A stretch of DNA of 64,000 nucleotides from Siderastrea radians (lineage: Eukaryota > Cnidaria > Anthozoa > Scleractinia > Rhizangiidae): NCBI GenBank assembly GCA_964017195.1, contig OZ024895.1, positions 20,521,534 through 20,585,533 on the forward strand, in the 5' to 3' direction. The notes beneath the pieces are model-generated. The model saw only the letters and a list, made by a program, of their open reading frames with translations. It was not told the origin of the DNA and did no database searches. The position numbers were made by a program, and so were the translations under genes. Positions 12,318-22,308 of this stretch are shown in pieces; the first letter of the stretch is position 1; every line of letters starts with the position of its first letter.

Positions 12318-12323
12318 ACATTT

Positions 12324-12862
12324 GGATCGAAACATTGCAGCCTTTCCTTTGCGATCGTAAATTGAATGAAGCTCTGTTTTTAAAGCTTCATATTCATTTA
12401 AAGTGTCACTTATGTTGAGCAGGTTGTTACTATTACAAATTATGGTGTCGAGGTAATCAAGTCGCTTAGAAATTTCTTTCTCCCTCTGGTAGAGAGCTCT
12501 TGACTTTTGTTTTGCAAAGAGAATAGATTTCTCTCTTATTTCCATTTTCATTAATTCCCAGAATAGCTGCTTGTCCTGCATAAAAGAATATTTCTCACGT
12601 ATTTGGAGGACGAGATCGCGAATTTGTGCTGTGTAATTTTCGTCATCAAGCAAAGTGTTATTGAATTTCCAAAATCCGGGACCCCTTGGGGTCGTCTCAG
12701 GCAAAGCTAGAAAGAGAAGAAGCGTTTTATGGTCAGGTGCGATCGAACTGGTAATTCCAACATTGCTTACAAACTTTACCAAAAATTTTGCCACGAGGAA
12801 AAAGTCGATTCTCGACCTAACTTGTAAAGATTTAGATTCACACTTCTCAAACTCATTAATTA
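12324..12862 (-). pseudogene. LINE ORF2, endonuclease end and linker (segment 2 of 3)
   Basis: The frame resumes with a VRSRIDFFLV stretch (about 12,825-12,795), the usual C-terminal end of the APE domain. It continues through a charged helical linker to AAMFRSKC at the border of the 6.8-kb DNA transposon (TSD 12,318-12,323). The same protein continues at 5,533 with RWIEKGEKPTKYFFNLEKRN. The frame stays open across this segment. Confidence 0.85.
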
Positions 12863-13068
12863 TTCATATTGTTATCAGCCTACCAGAACGGCCCATTCTG
12901 GTCAGGTGGATGAGTTTAGAAACCCAAAGAAAAACGAGTTGAAAACCACACGCGTTTAGAAACGATTTCAAACCCGTGTGTAAATTGTTTCTTAATCTGC
13001 ATATTCAAAAGGCAAGACGAAAACATGGACATCAACAAATTTATTTATTCACACAATATGAGAGCAAA

Positions 13069-13602
13069 TTATGACAATGAATCGAAAGCAACACTACTGC
13101 ACCTTTTGTCTGATGCATCGAGGAGATTGAAATCCAAGTTTGCATTCTTTTCCTCCATGAATCGACGTATTCCGCACACAATCTGATATATGGTTCTGGG
13201 TGGGTATCTTTCCTTTGATGGTTTAGCAACTTCTTGGATAAACTTTGCCAGCCAATAATTGAGGCTTAAAGCATCCATTTCAAGCAACGGAAATTCCAAG
13301 GACTGAACTTTGTGCAGATCGTAATTTTTAAATAGACCGCCTGGTTCCAACGTTGCTACTTTAGGAACTCGGACTTTTTGCCATTGTTCAAAAATTCCAA
13401 CCGCCCATTTGTTTTTATATTGGGTAGACTTCGGAATAGCGCTGGCCACACACTTTTCTTCTTGTTCAAAAGTTTTGGCAGCTCTAAATCTGTACTCTGC
13501 CATTTCTGCCATTTGGCTTGTGAATTCAAAGCAACGTGTTTGCTTCGAACTGACAAACAACAAGACTGAAAAACGTTGCATTAAATGCAAGAATAATTTC
13601 AC
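13069..13602 (-). pseudogene. Crypton/DUF3504-type N-terminal fragment
   Basis: The open frame gives 177 codons, but the recognisable domain covers only about the last 130 residues (from KSTQYKNKWAVG to the stop). Related proteins continue into a tyrosine recombinase fold that is missing here. The start of the frame is not trustworthy. The fragment sits inside the LINE and is probably not expressed as a host protein. Confidence 0.6.
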
Positions 13603-13758
13603 ACACTAGCACGTCGGCGACGGGATCTCAATCAACGCCTCAAAGCGTTGATTACGATCCACAAATAGAATATTTGAATCGAGAAAACTCATTAAAATGA
13701 TAAGTGCTTCTAATTTTTTTTGTTGGAGAAGTAATTACAAAAACTCGTGCTTCGGGTT

Positions 13759-13856
13759 TCATCAGGTTTCCAAACACTCGAAAACAATAAAACAACTCGG
13801 CCTGCGGCCTCGTGGTTTCAAACGTTTTCTCGTGTTTGGAAACCTGATGAAACCCT
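13759..13856. repeat. Hairpin near the edge of the Crypton-like insertion
   Basis: GGGTTTCATCAGGTTTCC at about 13,759-13,776 returns as its complement at about 13,837-13,854, with AAACAC/GTGTTT extending both arms. The loop contains a small GCCTGCGGCC palindrome. It lies just inside the right edge of the insertion and may be its end structure. Confidence 0.7.
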
Positions 13857-13878
13857 CGCACTCGTTTTTGAAATAGTA

Positions 13879-14476
13879 CGAGAAATGTTGTGAATTCGGA
13901 TGCCGGGTTCTGTAAATGTCAATTAGATCAAAGGTTTCCATAGTAGTCAATAGCAAATTTCTAAATGGTGTAGGTTTCCAAAGTGCTCCGCCTTTTTTGT
14001 CTTTTTTTGTTAGCGTGCAGTTCCAATCACCTCCGATGATAATATTTGTCATTTCAGACTTGTCTATAATGCAATTGTTTAATTCCTGAATAAACTCTAG
14101 TTGCTCTAATTGGTTGTTGGGTGCGTAGATATTGCATAGCGAGATTTTCACGCCATTTAAATACACGGTAATCAGAATAATTCTTCCTGTTTTGTTACTA
14201 AAATTGTATTCTTCATTACTGAAGTTTTGCAGCTGGATCAAATAAGATACAAACACCTTTGCTGTGGTGCGTCCCATGAGAGAAAAGAATTTTACCTCCC
14301 CATTCACTTTGCCACAATAGTTCATCATTTGCGTCAAAATGCGTCTCCTGAAGAAAATAAAAATTAGCTTTCTGGTCTTTCAAATAGGTAAATATACTCC
14401 TTCTTTTGGTCTGGTCTCTTAAGCTTATACCTCTAACATTTAACGAAATAATTTTGCATTTGGTACTGGATTGCAT
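13879..14476 (-). pseudogene. LINE ORF2, APE endonuclease part (segment 1 of 3)
   Basis: ORF2 starts at 14,476. Endonuclease signatures are visible in order: SLNVRGI, QETHFD, and GGDWNCTL near 14,010-14,030. A frameshift near 14,216-14,240 separates the first about 85 residues from the rest. The last LINE residues before the interruption are HPNSQHFSY at about 13,880-13,905. The protein resumes at 12,862, so a 1-kb insertion interrupts it. The endonuclease would nick target DNA for target-primed reverse transcription in an intact copy. Confidence 0.85.
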
Positions 14477-14669
14477 TGCACAAAATTCTTAAACAAAGCA
14501 CACGCACAAAAACACACTCACAGCAAAAAAAAATGGACAAAAAGAAAAAAAAAACCTTTAAGAGGTTGTTTGTCGTTCGCCCTAGTCCAGCTGAAAGCCC
14601 TCCCTCATGTATAGTCACAGAACGAAATAAGAGTCTATTGTCAAGTCCTACCGTGTACAGCCAAGAGGT

Positions 14670-15448
14670 CTAGAGGTTATTTAAGTCCTGTTCGGAATAA
14701 ATTCGAACGGGTCTTCCTTCGGGGGATGTCTTTACGAACACTTTGTCGTCGATGGTCCATACTCCAAGTAGCGATAGCTCCTCTTTCCGTGCATTAGCTT
14801 TTCCCACCAACTCTCTGCGAAATGCCGTTAAGTTTTCATTAATAAAAATCTTGTTGGCTTGGACTCGATCTGCTGCCGTGGCATCCGTAAATATGTCTGT
14901 CGTAAATGTGTACATGTTTCAGTTTAACTCTTTGTTTGTAAAGTGCAAGTTTTTCCTTGTGACACTCTATGGCAAATGTCGATGTCTTCGGCCTTGACCT
15001 GAACATTCAGCGCCTCGGCAATTTTCAAAACTGCCCCTTCGTTGTCTCGAATGCTGTCTGGAACAGCGACAATTTCGAACGAGTTCTTTCGCGAGTATTG
15101 TTCCAAATCGTCCAAGCCCTCCTGTAGCTCATCAATTTCGTCTCTTTGCTGAGAAATTTTTCGCTTCGCAGCGTCGAGTTCGACTCTAAGTTCTTTGTTG
15201 GCGTTTTGCACCGTGTTGAGTGTCGACTTTGTTGCGAGCAATTCACTTTCCAATCTTTTAAGCGAAGACTTGAGTTCTCCAACTTCGTTTGAGAGTTTAT
15301 TATTTTCCTTGAGGATATTATGTGTGGTTTTTTGAATGCTTAGAAGTAGAGCCCGAATATCGGAGAGGTTGGGTTCTGTAGCGTCGGTCTTCTCTACATC
15401 TTCTTCGGTCCGTTCGTTGTCGGTCTCCATATTCGGTCGCTTTGACAC
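14670..15448 (-). pseudogene. LINE ORF1 protein (coiled coil, RNA-binding type), broken
   Basis: This is the ORF1 nucleic-acid chaperone of the L1/Tx1-like element. The first part (15,448-14,924) has a long heptad-rich coiled coil (about residues 30-110) and then the motif LDDLEQYSRKNSFEI, typical of the RRM-like domain of L1-type ORF1 proteins. It stops prematurely soon after DIDICHRVSQ. A second piece in another frame (14,915-14,670) carries the expected C-terminal part, with NKIFINENLTAFRRELVGKA and a closing VRIYSEQDL. The middle of the RNA-binding domain is missing or shifted, so the protein is not functional. Identification of the family is secure; the exact lesion was not resolved. Confidence 0.8.
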
Positions 15449-15754
15449 AGTTAATTCTTCTTCTGTTGAGCCTCTTGTGCCTCTCTTGTTCTCCTTACTG
15501 TTTGTGCTTGTTATTTGTCTCAGAAATAAACTTTCATGATGATACCAGGTTCACAGAGGTTGCGGGACTATCAATGATCTAAGGACAACTCTAAGGACAC
15601 TACATGCGCACAGTATGTACATTCGGAATTATAGCTGACCGTTGTGTGTAGATTTGATTGAACAAATATGATTTTCCAGCCACGAATCTCGGTGATGAGT
15701 CGACCTCAACGTTTACCCGTCGGATCAGGTGAACTCGCACGGACATGACTTATA

Positions 15755-16022
15755 CTAGGGGGGGGGGAGGGAAACAGGGGGGCGGGAGCCCTGGAGAATA
15801 GGGGGCGGGAGGGGTACGGGAGGCGGGAGAGGAAAGGGCGGGAGGTAGGAGTTCCAAAAGGGCGAGAAGCGGGAGAAATAGGGGAAAATTACGGAACATT
15901 GTATAATATTTCCCAATCGAAAAAAGGCAAAAGGGAGGAAGCCAACAAAAAAGGGGCGGGAGCCGGGATTGCAAGATACGGGAAGCGGGAGGCTTGGGCC
16001 CCCCTGTCCCCCCACCCCCCTA
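15755..16022 (+). mobile_element. G-rich short inverted-repeat element
   Basis: A 265-base stretch starts with TAGGGGGGGG and ends with CCCCCCTA, flanked by TAC on both sides (a possible 3-bp duplication). The termini share a GGGGG...ACAGGGGGGC-like inverted repeat. The interior plus strand is an almost unbroken purine array of GGCGGGAG/GCGGGAG units. It has no coding sense; the proline-rich minus-strand frames are a by-product. Confidence 0.6.
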
Positions 16023-17190
16023 TACTGGTGTGAGACTTTGGATAGGTGTCATCAAAATGAATACAGAACCATAAGAAGAAACCGGGCTGGAGTTTTACCG
16101 AGTATAAACGTTTTACGAGGTAGTATCATGCAAACAATCCCTAAGTGTGACTGGGTTTTTCGACACAGTTTACACGATTTTATTTGGAAACTACCATCAA
16201 AAAACACTCGTTTTCTGTCCTTACGTATTCATTCTTCTTGCTATCCACTTTGTCGTAAACGATCGAAGATGATCAAAAGCGCTAATTTATAGTGATTTAC
16301 TTGTTCGTCCTATGTTGCCACGTCATCGTTTTAATTTTAACCCTCTGTTTTCGATCGTTTGCATGAGAATGGAATGTCGAGATTTAATCCACCCTTTCCA
16401 AATCCAAATTTCTCCACATTTGGGAGATTTTTTGTACGTTTTTTTAATCGTTCTAGATAGTTAAACTGCAGTGAAAGGGTCCAAGAGTAACAAAAATGGT
16501 TAAGTATATGGGAAAGGGGCCTCATTCCTGAAGAGTGTTCAAGTTAAGCTCTGTTCGGTTGACGCTTCAATCCACCGGTAACCTCCAAGCCGCTCTCTCT
16601 GTACGTGATATCCCAATAAAGGCCTCGCTACCTCTTCTTTCTCGCACACCTGTCAAGAAAATTAAATCGTGATCACGATTAAAAAAATCTCCTTCCTCTT
16701 TCCATATCTTTTGTTGAATTTCCCTTGAGAGAATTTTCCTTTTAAGGCAACATTTTTGTCTCTGGGATGATCATCTACATTATTTCAATGACCCGTCTAA
16801 CCCCCCTTACCCCTCCCAGTTTAGCTTATAACAGAATGGAAGCTACACGTTCCCTGATTGGGTAAACGCCATGGTTTATCAAGGTATAAAGCACAAAAAC
16901 TTTTTTATTGTTTTTGTGGTGAGTTCTGCAAAAGGAAGAAGTTTTTGCAAGAAAGCGTTTTCAACGTGAATTTCTTTACATACATTTTGGTGGAATATCT
17001 GACAATGTAGAGAAGTGACCTTGAAAAAAGAAAGCCAAACACAGTAAAGAATTAAATCTTTGAGAATCCGTTATATTTCAGAGTCAGGTTTAGCTTAAAT
17101 CCCGTATCACAAAGCACATAAACAAGACAAAACCAAGCTCAGCAGTTAGTTTCATATGGGTTCCACTCTCTTGCCAAGGACTCAACTTTT
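16023..17190. other. Non-coding spacer
   Basis: No gene, RNA or clear repeat recognised. The stretch lies downstream of the minus-strand membrane protein gene ending at 17,198, and its right end may include the 3' untranslated region of that gene. Confidence 0.4.
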
Positions 17191-17197
17191 TTTTATT

Positions 17198-18022
17198 TTA
17201 GACGGATTTCCGTCTTAGACGAGTTTCTCGTCCTTCAATATGAATTAAGCGTATGTTATATGACCTTACCGTAGGCAGTTCCTGTCCTTGAAACATCTTT
17301 TCAAAGAAAAACTTGGTGAAACTTCCACGAAATGCCGCACTCAACAACAGCAGTAAGCTATCCCAGTCACGTGATCCCTGCACTTTCCCGCCTTTCACCA
17401 GCGAAATGCTCATGGAGACCAATGCCGTGTCATAGAGAAAGAAACCAAGATTTCGAACGAAGTACGCGCTCAAAATGATGCGATAAAGCGGTTTAAGCAC
17501 GCGCTGTACGGTCAGCTTACCGTGAAAGCGATTTTCGACCCAGTTCAAATAATTTTCGTGGGCTATGAAATTGACTGCACTGGCAAGAAACGTAAGAAGA
17601 AACATTTCCGATATTAGCGCCACTGCTTGAACATTTAATTTTCCTGTGGTCTGGTCTTTTCCATGGACAATATCCACGTAAAGAACGGAGAGAGTGTTCG
17701 TGACGCAAAACAGACACCAAACCCAGAAATGTCCTACGCGAAGAATTGAGCAGAAGTATTCTTTCACGTTGAAGATTTTCCAAGAGAAGATTGCCGTTAG
17801 TAGCAGAAGAGAGTTTCCATCTTCCAGCAACGTACTTATTGTATTGACAGTGTTACTGACATTATGTCGGCCGAGTATGTTGTGCGATGTGTTGTTCACG
17901 CTACAGTTCTCGATTGGAGTTGAATAGTAAAGGCAGACTGCGGCTGGAATGAAATTCAAAAGGTTGAATATATACCTTAGGACCACTAAGAAGACTTGAA
18001 AGTACCCTGCAAACCACAGCAT
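17198..18022 (-). CDS. Multi-pass membrane protein, divergent member of a local three-gene family
   Basis: This is an intronless 274-residue frame. The first ATG at 18,022 opens directly into a hydrophobic helix (residues about 5-30), matching the start of the two paralogues in this window. At least five membrane helices are predicted by eye: about 5-30, 66-86, 95-116, 130-152 and 180-204, perhaps a sixth near 224-242. The loop after helix 1 has several N-glycosylation sequons (NCS, NNT, NVS) and a Cys, which suggests an extracellular loop. Residues shared with the paralogues include L-E-x-GNS in helix 2, RNL-x4-YD-x-A in helix 5 and AFRGSF near the end. The C-terminus is basic (RLRRKSV). An AATAAA overlaps the stop on the minus strand. 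I do not recognise the family and propose no function. It is head to head with the gene at 18,672, with 649 bases between the start codons. Confidence 0.75.
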   Translation of the reverse strand: MLWFAGYFQVFLVVLRYIFNLLNFIPAAVCLYYSTPIENCSVNNTSHNILGRHNVSNTVNTISTLLEDGNSLLLLTAIFSWKIFNVKEYFCSILRVGHFWVWCLFCVTNTLSVLYVDIVHGKDQTTGKLNVQAVALISEMFLLTFLASAVNFIAHENYLNWVENRFHGKLTVQRVLKPLYRIILSAYFVRNLGFFLYDTALVSMSISLVKGGKVQGSRDWDSLLLLLSAAFRGSFTKFFFEKMFQGQELPTVRSYNIRLIHIEGRETRLRRKSV

Positions 18023-18671
18023 TGTAGCGATTCTGTCGAAGAACTAGAATCGATTGCTGCAGAGATCGAGAAGCTGTAAACAACACCAATCCTGAATTGA
18101 GGGCGGTTGGTTTATAGGGGAGGGGTGGGTAAGAGGCATCCGGAGTGGCTTGGTTCTCGTTAATAAAATACACAGAAAAACGAGGACACAGTATACAACA
18201 ATAACTTGCACTCCAACCGTGAGCTTTCCTAGGAACCGCTTGGGTGTAGTGGCCCGGTTGACAATGGGTCCTGCTCGAAACCGAATTATTTCGTCCTTCC
18301 TCAGCTCGGGTGAAACCGAAATACGAAAAATGTCAGTTTAATGAATCTGTCAGTTTTATATTTGCATCATTGACCCCACACATTGTTCCGATTTCGACGA
18401 AACTGGCGAGGTCGTTTGCGGTATATTTTCAAGTTCATGCCCTCGAGGAGTTAAGATCAATTAAAGTTCTAAATCCTAGGTCTAAGATGGGAAGAGTTTG
18501 CAGTGGTCTGCACGGAAACATAAGATGAATGATGCTATCTAGATTATTTCAGCTATCAACAATTATTTCATAAATATTCTTTGTTTGAACAATCCTGTCG
18601 TCTGGCAGACAGTTTTCTAGGAATCCTGCTCTCCAGGATTTTACGTCAGAATCGAGAGTCTTTCATGCACG
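18023..18671. promoter_or_regulatory. Shared upstream region of two divergent membrane-protein genes
   Basis: The two genes start at 18,022 (-) and 18,672 (+), so any promoters lie in this 649-base interval. A near-CRE motif TACGTCAG lies at about 18,640. No confident TATA box was seen. That it is a bidirectional promoter is an inference from gene arrangement only. Confidence 0.35.
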
Positions 18672-19490
18672 ATGGCATTGTTGTGTCTCGTCGGCTGCAT
18701 TTTCACTTTCTTGTGGTTAGCAAGACTAACTTTCACACTTCTCTTCTTTATCCCGGCATGCGTCTGTCTTTCAAACGACACAACCACGGAGACCTGTGGA
18801 AATCATGTTTTGGGGCAAGATTTGAAGGACGAGATTAACATGGCGGGGACATTGGTCGAAGCTGGAAATTCTTTCCTGATAATCGTATTAATATTTTGCT
18901 GGGGGAACTTTCACGTCGCAAACTTCATTATTGCAGCACCTCGTCTGGCTGTATTCTGGTTCTGGATAGGTTTATTTTCTCTCCAGACTATTTCTCTCAT
19001 CAACATGGACGTTCTTTCGAGCAAGCGGATTTTCCTTAGCGCTGGCATTGGCGTGAGTATATTCTTCGAAAGCGCAACTATAATTCTGTTATCCCTCGTG
19101 CTTAAATTTATCGACAAATCAACTGTCAGAGCGTGGGTAAACAGAAAAGTCGCCAGCGAACACTGGTCGAGGTACTTGTATTATCTCTACATATTCACCC
19201 TGTGGATGTACTTGCTGCGAAATCTGGCGTTATTGTTTTATGACATGGCTACGTTTGCGAAGAAGATCGATAGACACGCCAATAGTAAACAAATAGACCA
19301 TATACTGTGCATTGCAGATATTGCATTCAGGGGCAGTTTCGTGCAGTTTTATTATGCTACCATCTTTCGAAATCCAAATCTGTCGAGTGTCTGCAAAGAA
19401 AACACAAAGCCAGATAAATTTCCAATTACAATGGAAGGTTCCTCTGACAGACCACCAACGCTGATAACATGGGAACCGTACATAAAGTAA
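18672..19490 (+). CDS. Multi-pass membrane protein, close paralogue of the gene at 22,309-23,136
   Basis: This is an intronless 272-residue frame. ATG 18,672 (cacgATGg) opens into helix 1 (about 3-27). The first loop holds a Cys pair (about residues 31 and 42) and an NDT sequon, likely extracellular with a disulphide. Further helices lie at about 56-77, 88-110, 119-143 and 168-192, with a weaker hydrophobic stretch at 214-230. The motifs EAGNSFLIIVLIF, APRLAVFWFW, LRNLALLFYDMA and the C-terminal WEPYIK are shared almost exactly with the inverted paralogue. The intact frame and clustering of differences in loops suggest a functional gene. Two polyadenylation signals follow (19,752 and 19,805). 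The family and function are unknown to me. Confidence 0.8.
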   Translation: MALLCLVGCIFTFLWLARLTFTLLFFIPACVCLSNDTTTETCGNHVLGQDLKDEINMAGTLVEAGNSFLIIVLIFCWGNFHVANFIIAAPRLAVFWFWIGLFSLQTISLINMDVLSSKRIFLSAGIGVSIFFESATIILLSLVLKFIDKSTVRAWVNRKVASEHWSRYLYYLYIFTLWMYLLRNLALLFYDMATFAKKIDRHANSKQIDHILCIADIAFRGSFVQFYYATIFRNPNLSSVCKENTKPDKFPITMEGSSDRPPTLITWEPYIK

Positions 19491-19751
19491 AACCCTTAAA
19501 GATCTCTATATCCAGGTTAGCAGCCATCCTACACCGAGAGCGTGGAGCAGGCTATCTTACACAGTTTCCTTTTCTTCATTCCTGTATTTAGCTAAGAGAG
19601 CTCTCTTTTATCACGCTAGTCTCATGCCGGCATATACAGACTAACATCAAGGTAATGGTGGATAAAGAGGTCGGTGAACATGTACTTGTAGATGTTACCC
19701 ACCATTTTGTGTAACTGTCAAGTTTTGTGACTTCATGTGATTGTTATTATA

Positions 19752-19810
19752 AATAAAAAGTATTTGGCAAGTTTGTAAACAACTGTGCAATATTGTTAAT
19801 TTATAATAAA
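19752..19810 (+). terminator. Polyadenylation signals of the membrane-protein gene
   Basis: AATAAA occurs at 19,752-19,757 and again at 19,805-19,810, about 260-320 bases after the stop at 19,490. Either would give a normal 3' untranslated region. Confidence 0.5.
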
Positions 19811-19988
19811 GGTTGTGTTCAATAAAAGGATTGCCCGGTATCCGTCGACTTCAGCTTGCAACTTCCATTCTCTACCTGAGACAATCTATTCGCTCACAAA
19901 AATCCGACCACGAGAAAAAATGTCTATTATAATAACTATGAAACATTTCACGGGTCAAGCGAGATATAGTTATCGCATTACAGCTGAT

Positions 19989-20198
19989 AACCCTTTAAGC
20001 CCTAAGCCCTGATGAAGATGAAATTTCTCTTTACACGATCATTACTTGTTCGAACATTCAAGTGACAAGAATAAATGAAGTGATCACTGAGGATAGGATG
20101 TCTTGATATTTAGACCAATTCTCCTTACTACTTCCATAAGAAATGTAGGGAGATCAGTAACAAGAATATGCATTTTTATATGAGGGCTTCAAGGATTA
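19989..20198 (+). mobile_element. MITE of the CCCTTTAAGCCC family, copy 1
   Basis: The element starts AACCCTTTAAGCCC and ends with a decayed complement (GGGCTTCAAGGATTA). The interior matches copies at 23,200 and 53,937 over its whole length, including a shared AGTGATCACTGAGGA core. Confidence 0.8.
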
Positions 20199-22250
20199 AA
20201 CATGATTCGCCCGTCACGATTCCACCATAACTGCGATAATCACAAAGCGGTGAAGGACATTAGCAGATCTCCTGCTTTTACTACGATTGCTTACATCTCA
20301 GGAAGTTAGTATTTCTTCTTTTAACTGGTTTCGATGATTTCATGAGCAAATTTATGATTCAGGGGTACCCAACGAATCATTTCGGTGGAGTCAGTAATCA
20401 CTAAATGCAGAAACGTCAGACACGTCGCTATGATACCCGGGAAAATGGTCAAGTTTCAGAGGCATTTAGCGGTTCGTTTCAGCCGAACTTGTGTTCGGAA
20501 GTCCCAGCTAAACAGCCCGAGATACCTGTATTTAAATGAGGTGAGATACTATAGCTTTCTTTGACGAAATGTCACCTCAAACGTTCGTAACTGTTGCTTC
20601 AAGAAGGCGAAATATGTCCGTTTAGAACGTGAAATAAGAGCATTTCCGGGAAGCCAACAACGGCTCGGAATTCGGGGGATAAGATTTCGTTTCCTAGTGT
20701 TTTCTGCGAAGCAAGAATCCCCGGAACAAATTAGAATGTTTCAGATGTTTACTGTGACAAACAACCCTTTAAAGGGGGAAGTCACTTTGATGCCATGTTT
20801 TCCTCTTTGAGGCCTTTATTCAATCTAAAAATGTCATCATAGGTTTGTAGTGCGAGTTTCAAAAAAGTGCATGAAGTCCGTGAAGCAAATAATTGAGAAT
20901 TATTAACAATTAAACGTGAATTAAGATTAAAATTGAACGCTACTAATTAACAGATGAGGTGGTGGGGGTGTACAAAATCTTTTCTTTATTCGGCCATCCC
21001 CACAAAATGCTATGTTTCCCATCGTCATCTCTCTCGTGAGAGTGGCTCGACAAACGATAAATATATAAATAAATAAGCAAACAAATAATTCCGAGCGCAC
21101 CTCGAGTATATCTTCCCCGTAACGGCCCTTTTGTAATGAGTCTCCATCACTCTAAACTTGTGGTCCAAGACACTGTCAAAGTCACTTTAATTTGAAAAAT
21201 TGGAAATACCCGAGAAAAGGGAGTAAGCTATGAAATCAGATTTTTTTTTTAGTTTTTAAACATGCAAAATGGGTCGGTCAGGCGATAGGAAACGAAACAT
21301 TTTATGGGGATGAAATTTTTTAAATTTTGAAAGCTAGGCACACTATCAGGTCGCAGCTACGTCACGTTTCTAAGTTTTATTATAATTCTAGAAAAATTTA
21401 GTTGGAATTTCTTTAAGCTCCAGGCAGGTTACATTTTTGACCATCATCAAGCCAAATATTTCAATTCCCTTGACGGGGAAAAACACGAAAAAGACCGTTA
21501 TTTTAAGGGCGCGTTTTTTGGAACCATTCCGCAATAAAAATACTTGGAATGGCTTTTTGGCTTGTTTTTGAACAGTACCTGTTCTCATTCCGGAATCGAT
21601 AGAATGGTAGTCTGTCCATGTATTTTTCTATTCGTGGCAGAATGAACAGAATCAACATAATGAAAAAGTTGTCAAACACATGATTGACAAATTGATAATG
21701 GCGACAGGATGAGGCCGAAACGTCATCTTCTTGCATTAGTATTTCTTTTAAAATGTTTTTAAAATGCAAAATGGCTGACGAAAACAACAGCGCATCCGCA
21801 GTAAATTTAAATTCTCCCACCAGGTCTGAGGAAAATACCCGTGGTTACTTCAGTCTAGTTTTGGAACGATCGGTTTTTTCTTGTTTTATCAGCAATGATG
21901 CCAAATAATTTTCGTAAAATTCGCGTTCTGAAAAAGCTATTGCTGCCTTGGCCGTCATGGCGAGTCGCAAGGTCTATTAGACACTTAAAATAGAAACACG
22001 AAGGTAACAACATTAAGAATAGTCAATAATTTACCGAAACTGAAGACCGCAAGCACCAGTGGGTTGATAATTTAGCTTAATTTGTATTATTGTTAACAAA
22101 GAGTCTGACACAATTCTAGTCACGTTGTCTTGAGACCCCGCTATCGCCAACAATTTTCTATCTCCCGGGAGAGCTCGAGAAACCTCAGAAAACGGGGTTC
22201 AACTTAACAGCTGTAATACACTACTTTACAATGAATAACCTGTACAAGAT
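20199..22250. other. Spacer between convergent paralogues
   Basis: Two kilobases without a supportable gene. The open frames at 21,388-21,820 are short and have no family features. No tRNA or clear element was recognised. The 3' ends of the genes at 18,672 (+) and 22,309 (-) face each other across this stretch. Confidence 0.4.
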
Positions 22251-22308
22251 ATGAATACATTAAGGTTAAAATACTTGCACAGCATATGACCAATTTAAGG
22301 CGAGACTT

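Larger units (their letters stand above)
12863..13878 (-). mobile_element. About 1-kb insertion with Crypton-type (DUF3504-like) fragment
   Basis: This segment interrupts the LINE endonuclease domain, whose sequence resumes on each side. On the minus strand, 13,602-13,069 encodes a protein fragment with NKWAVGIFEQW, EMDALSLNYWLAKFI and RTIYQIVCGIRRFM. These are signatures of the N-terminal domain of eukaryotic tyrosine-recombinase (Crypton/DUF3504, also seen in ZMYM- and QRICH1-like proteins). The catalytic recombinase domain is absent, so this is probably a non-autonomous or truncated copy. No clear target duplication was found. The exact edges are good to about 15 bases. Confidence 0.65.
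2722..15560 (-). mobile_element. L1/Tx1-like LINE, minus strand, split by two later insertions
   Basis: Read on the minus strand, the element starts near 15,560. ORF1 lies at 15,448-14,670 and ORF2 begins at 14,476 and ends near 2,940. The 3' end has an AATAAA signal followed by a short A run at about 2,724-2,745. ORF2 has an APE endonuclease, a reverse transcriptase and a C-terminal region, but it is interrupted at 12,863-13,878 and at 5,534-12,317. Flanking protein pieces join smoothly across both gaps, which shows that they are insertions. The 5' boundary is estimated from the end of ORF1 plus a short leader and is uncertain by about 150 bases. Confidence 0.85.

Noticed and set aside
15750..16015. 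Proline-rich open frames on the minus strand
   Set aside because: They reflect the G-rich short element; no conserved protein features.
21388..21820. Overlapping minus-strand frames between the paralogues
   Set aside because: Short, AT-rich, no motif and no start context; treated as chance.
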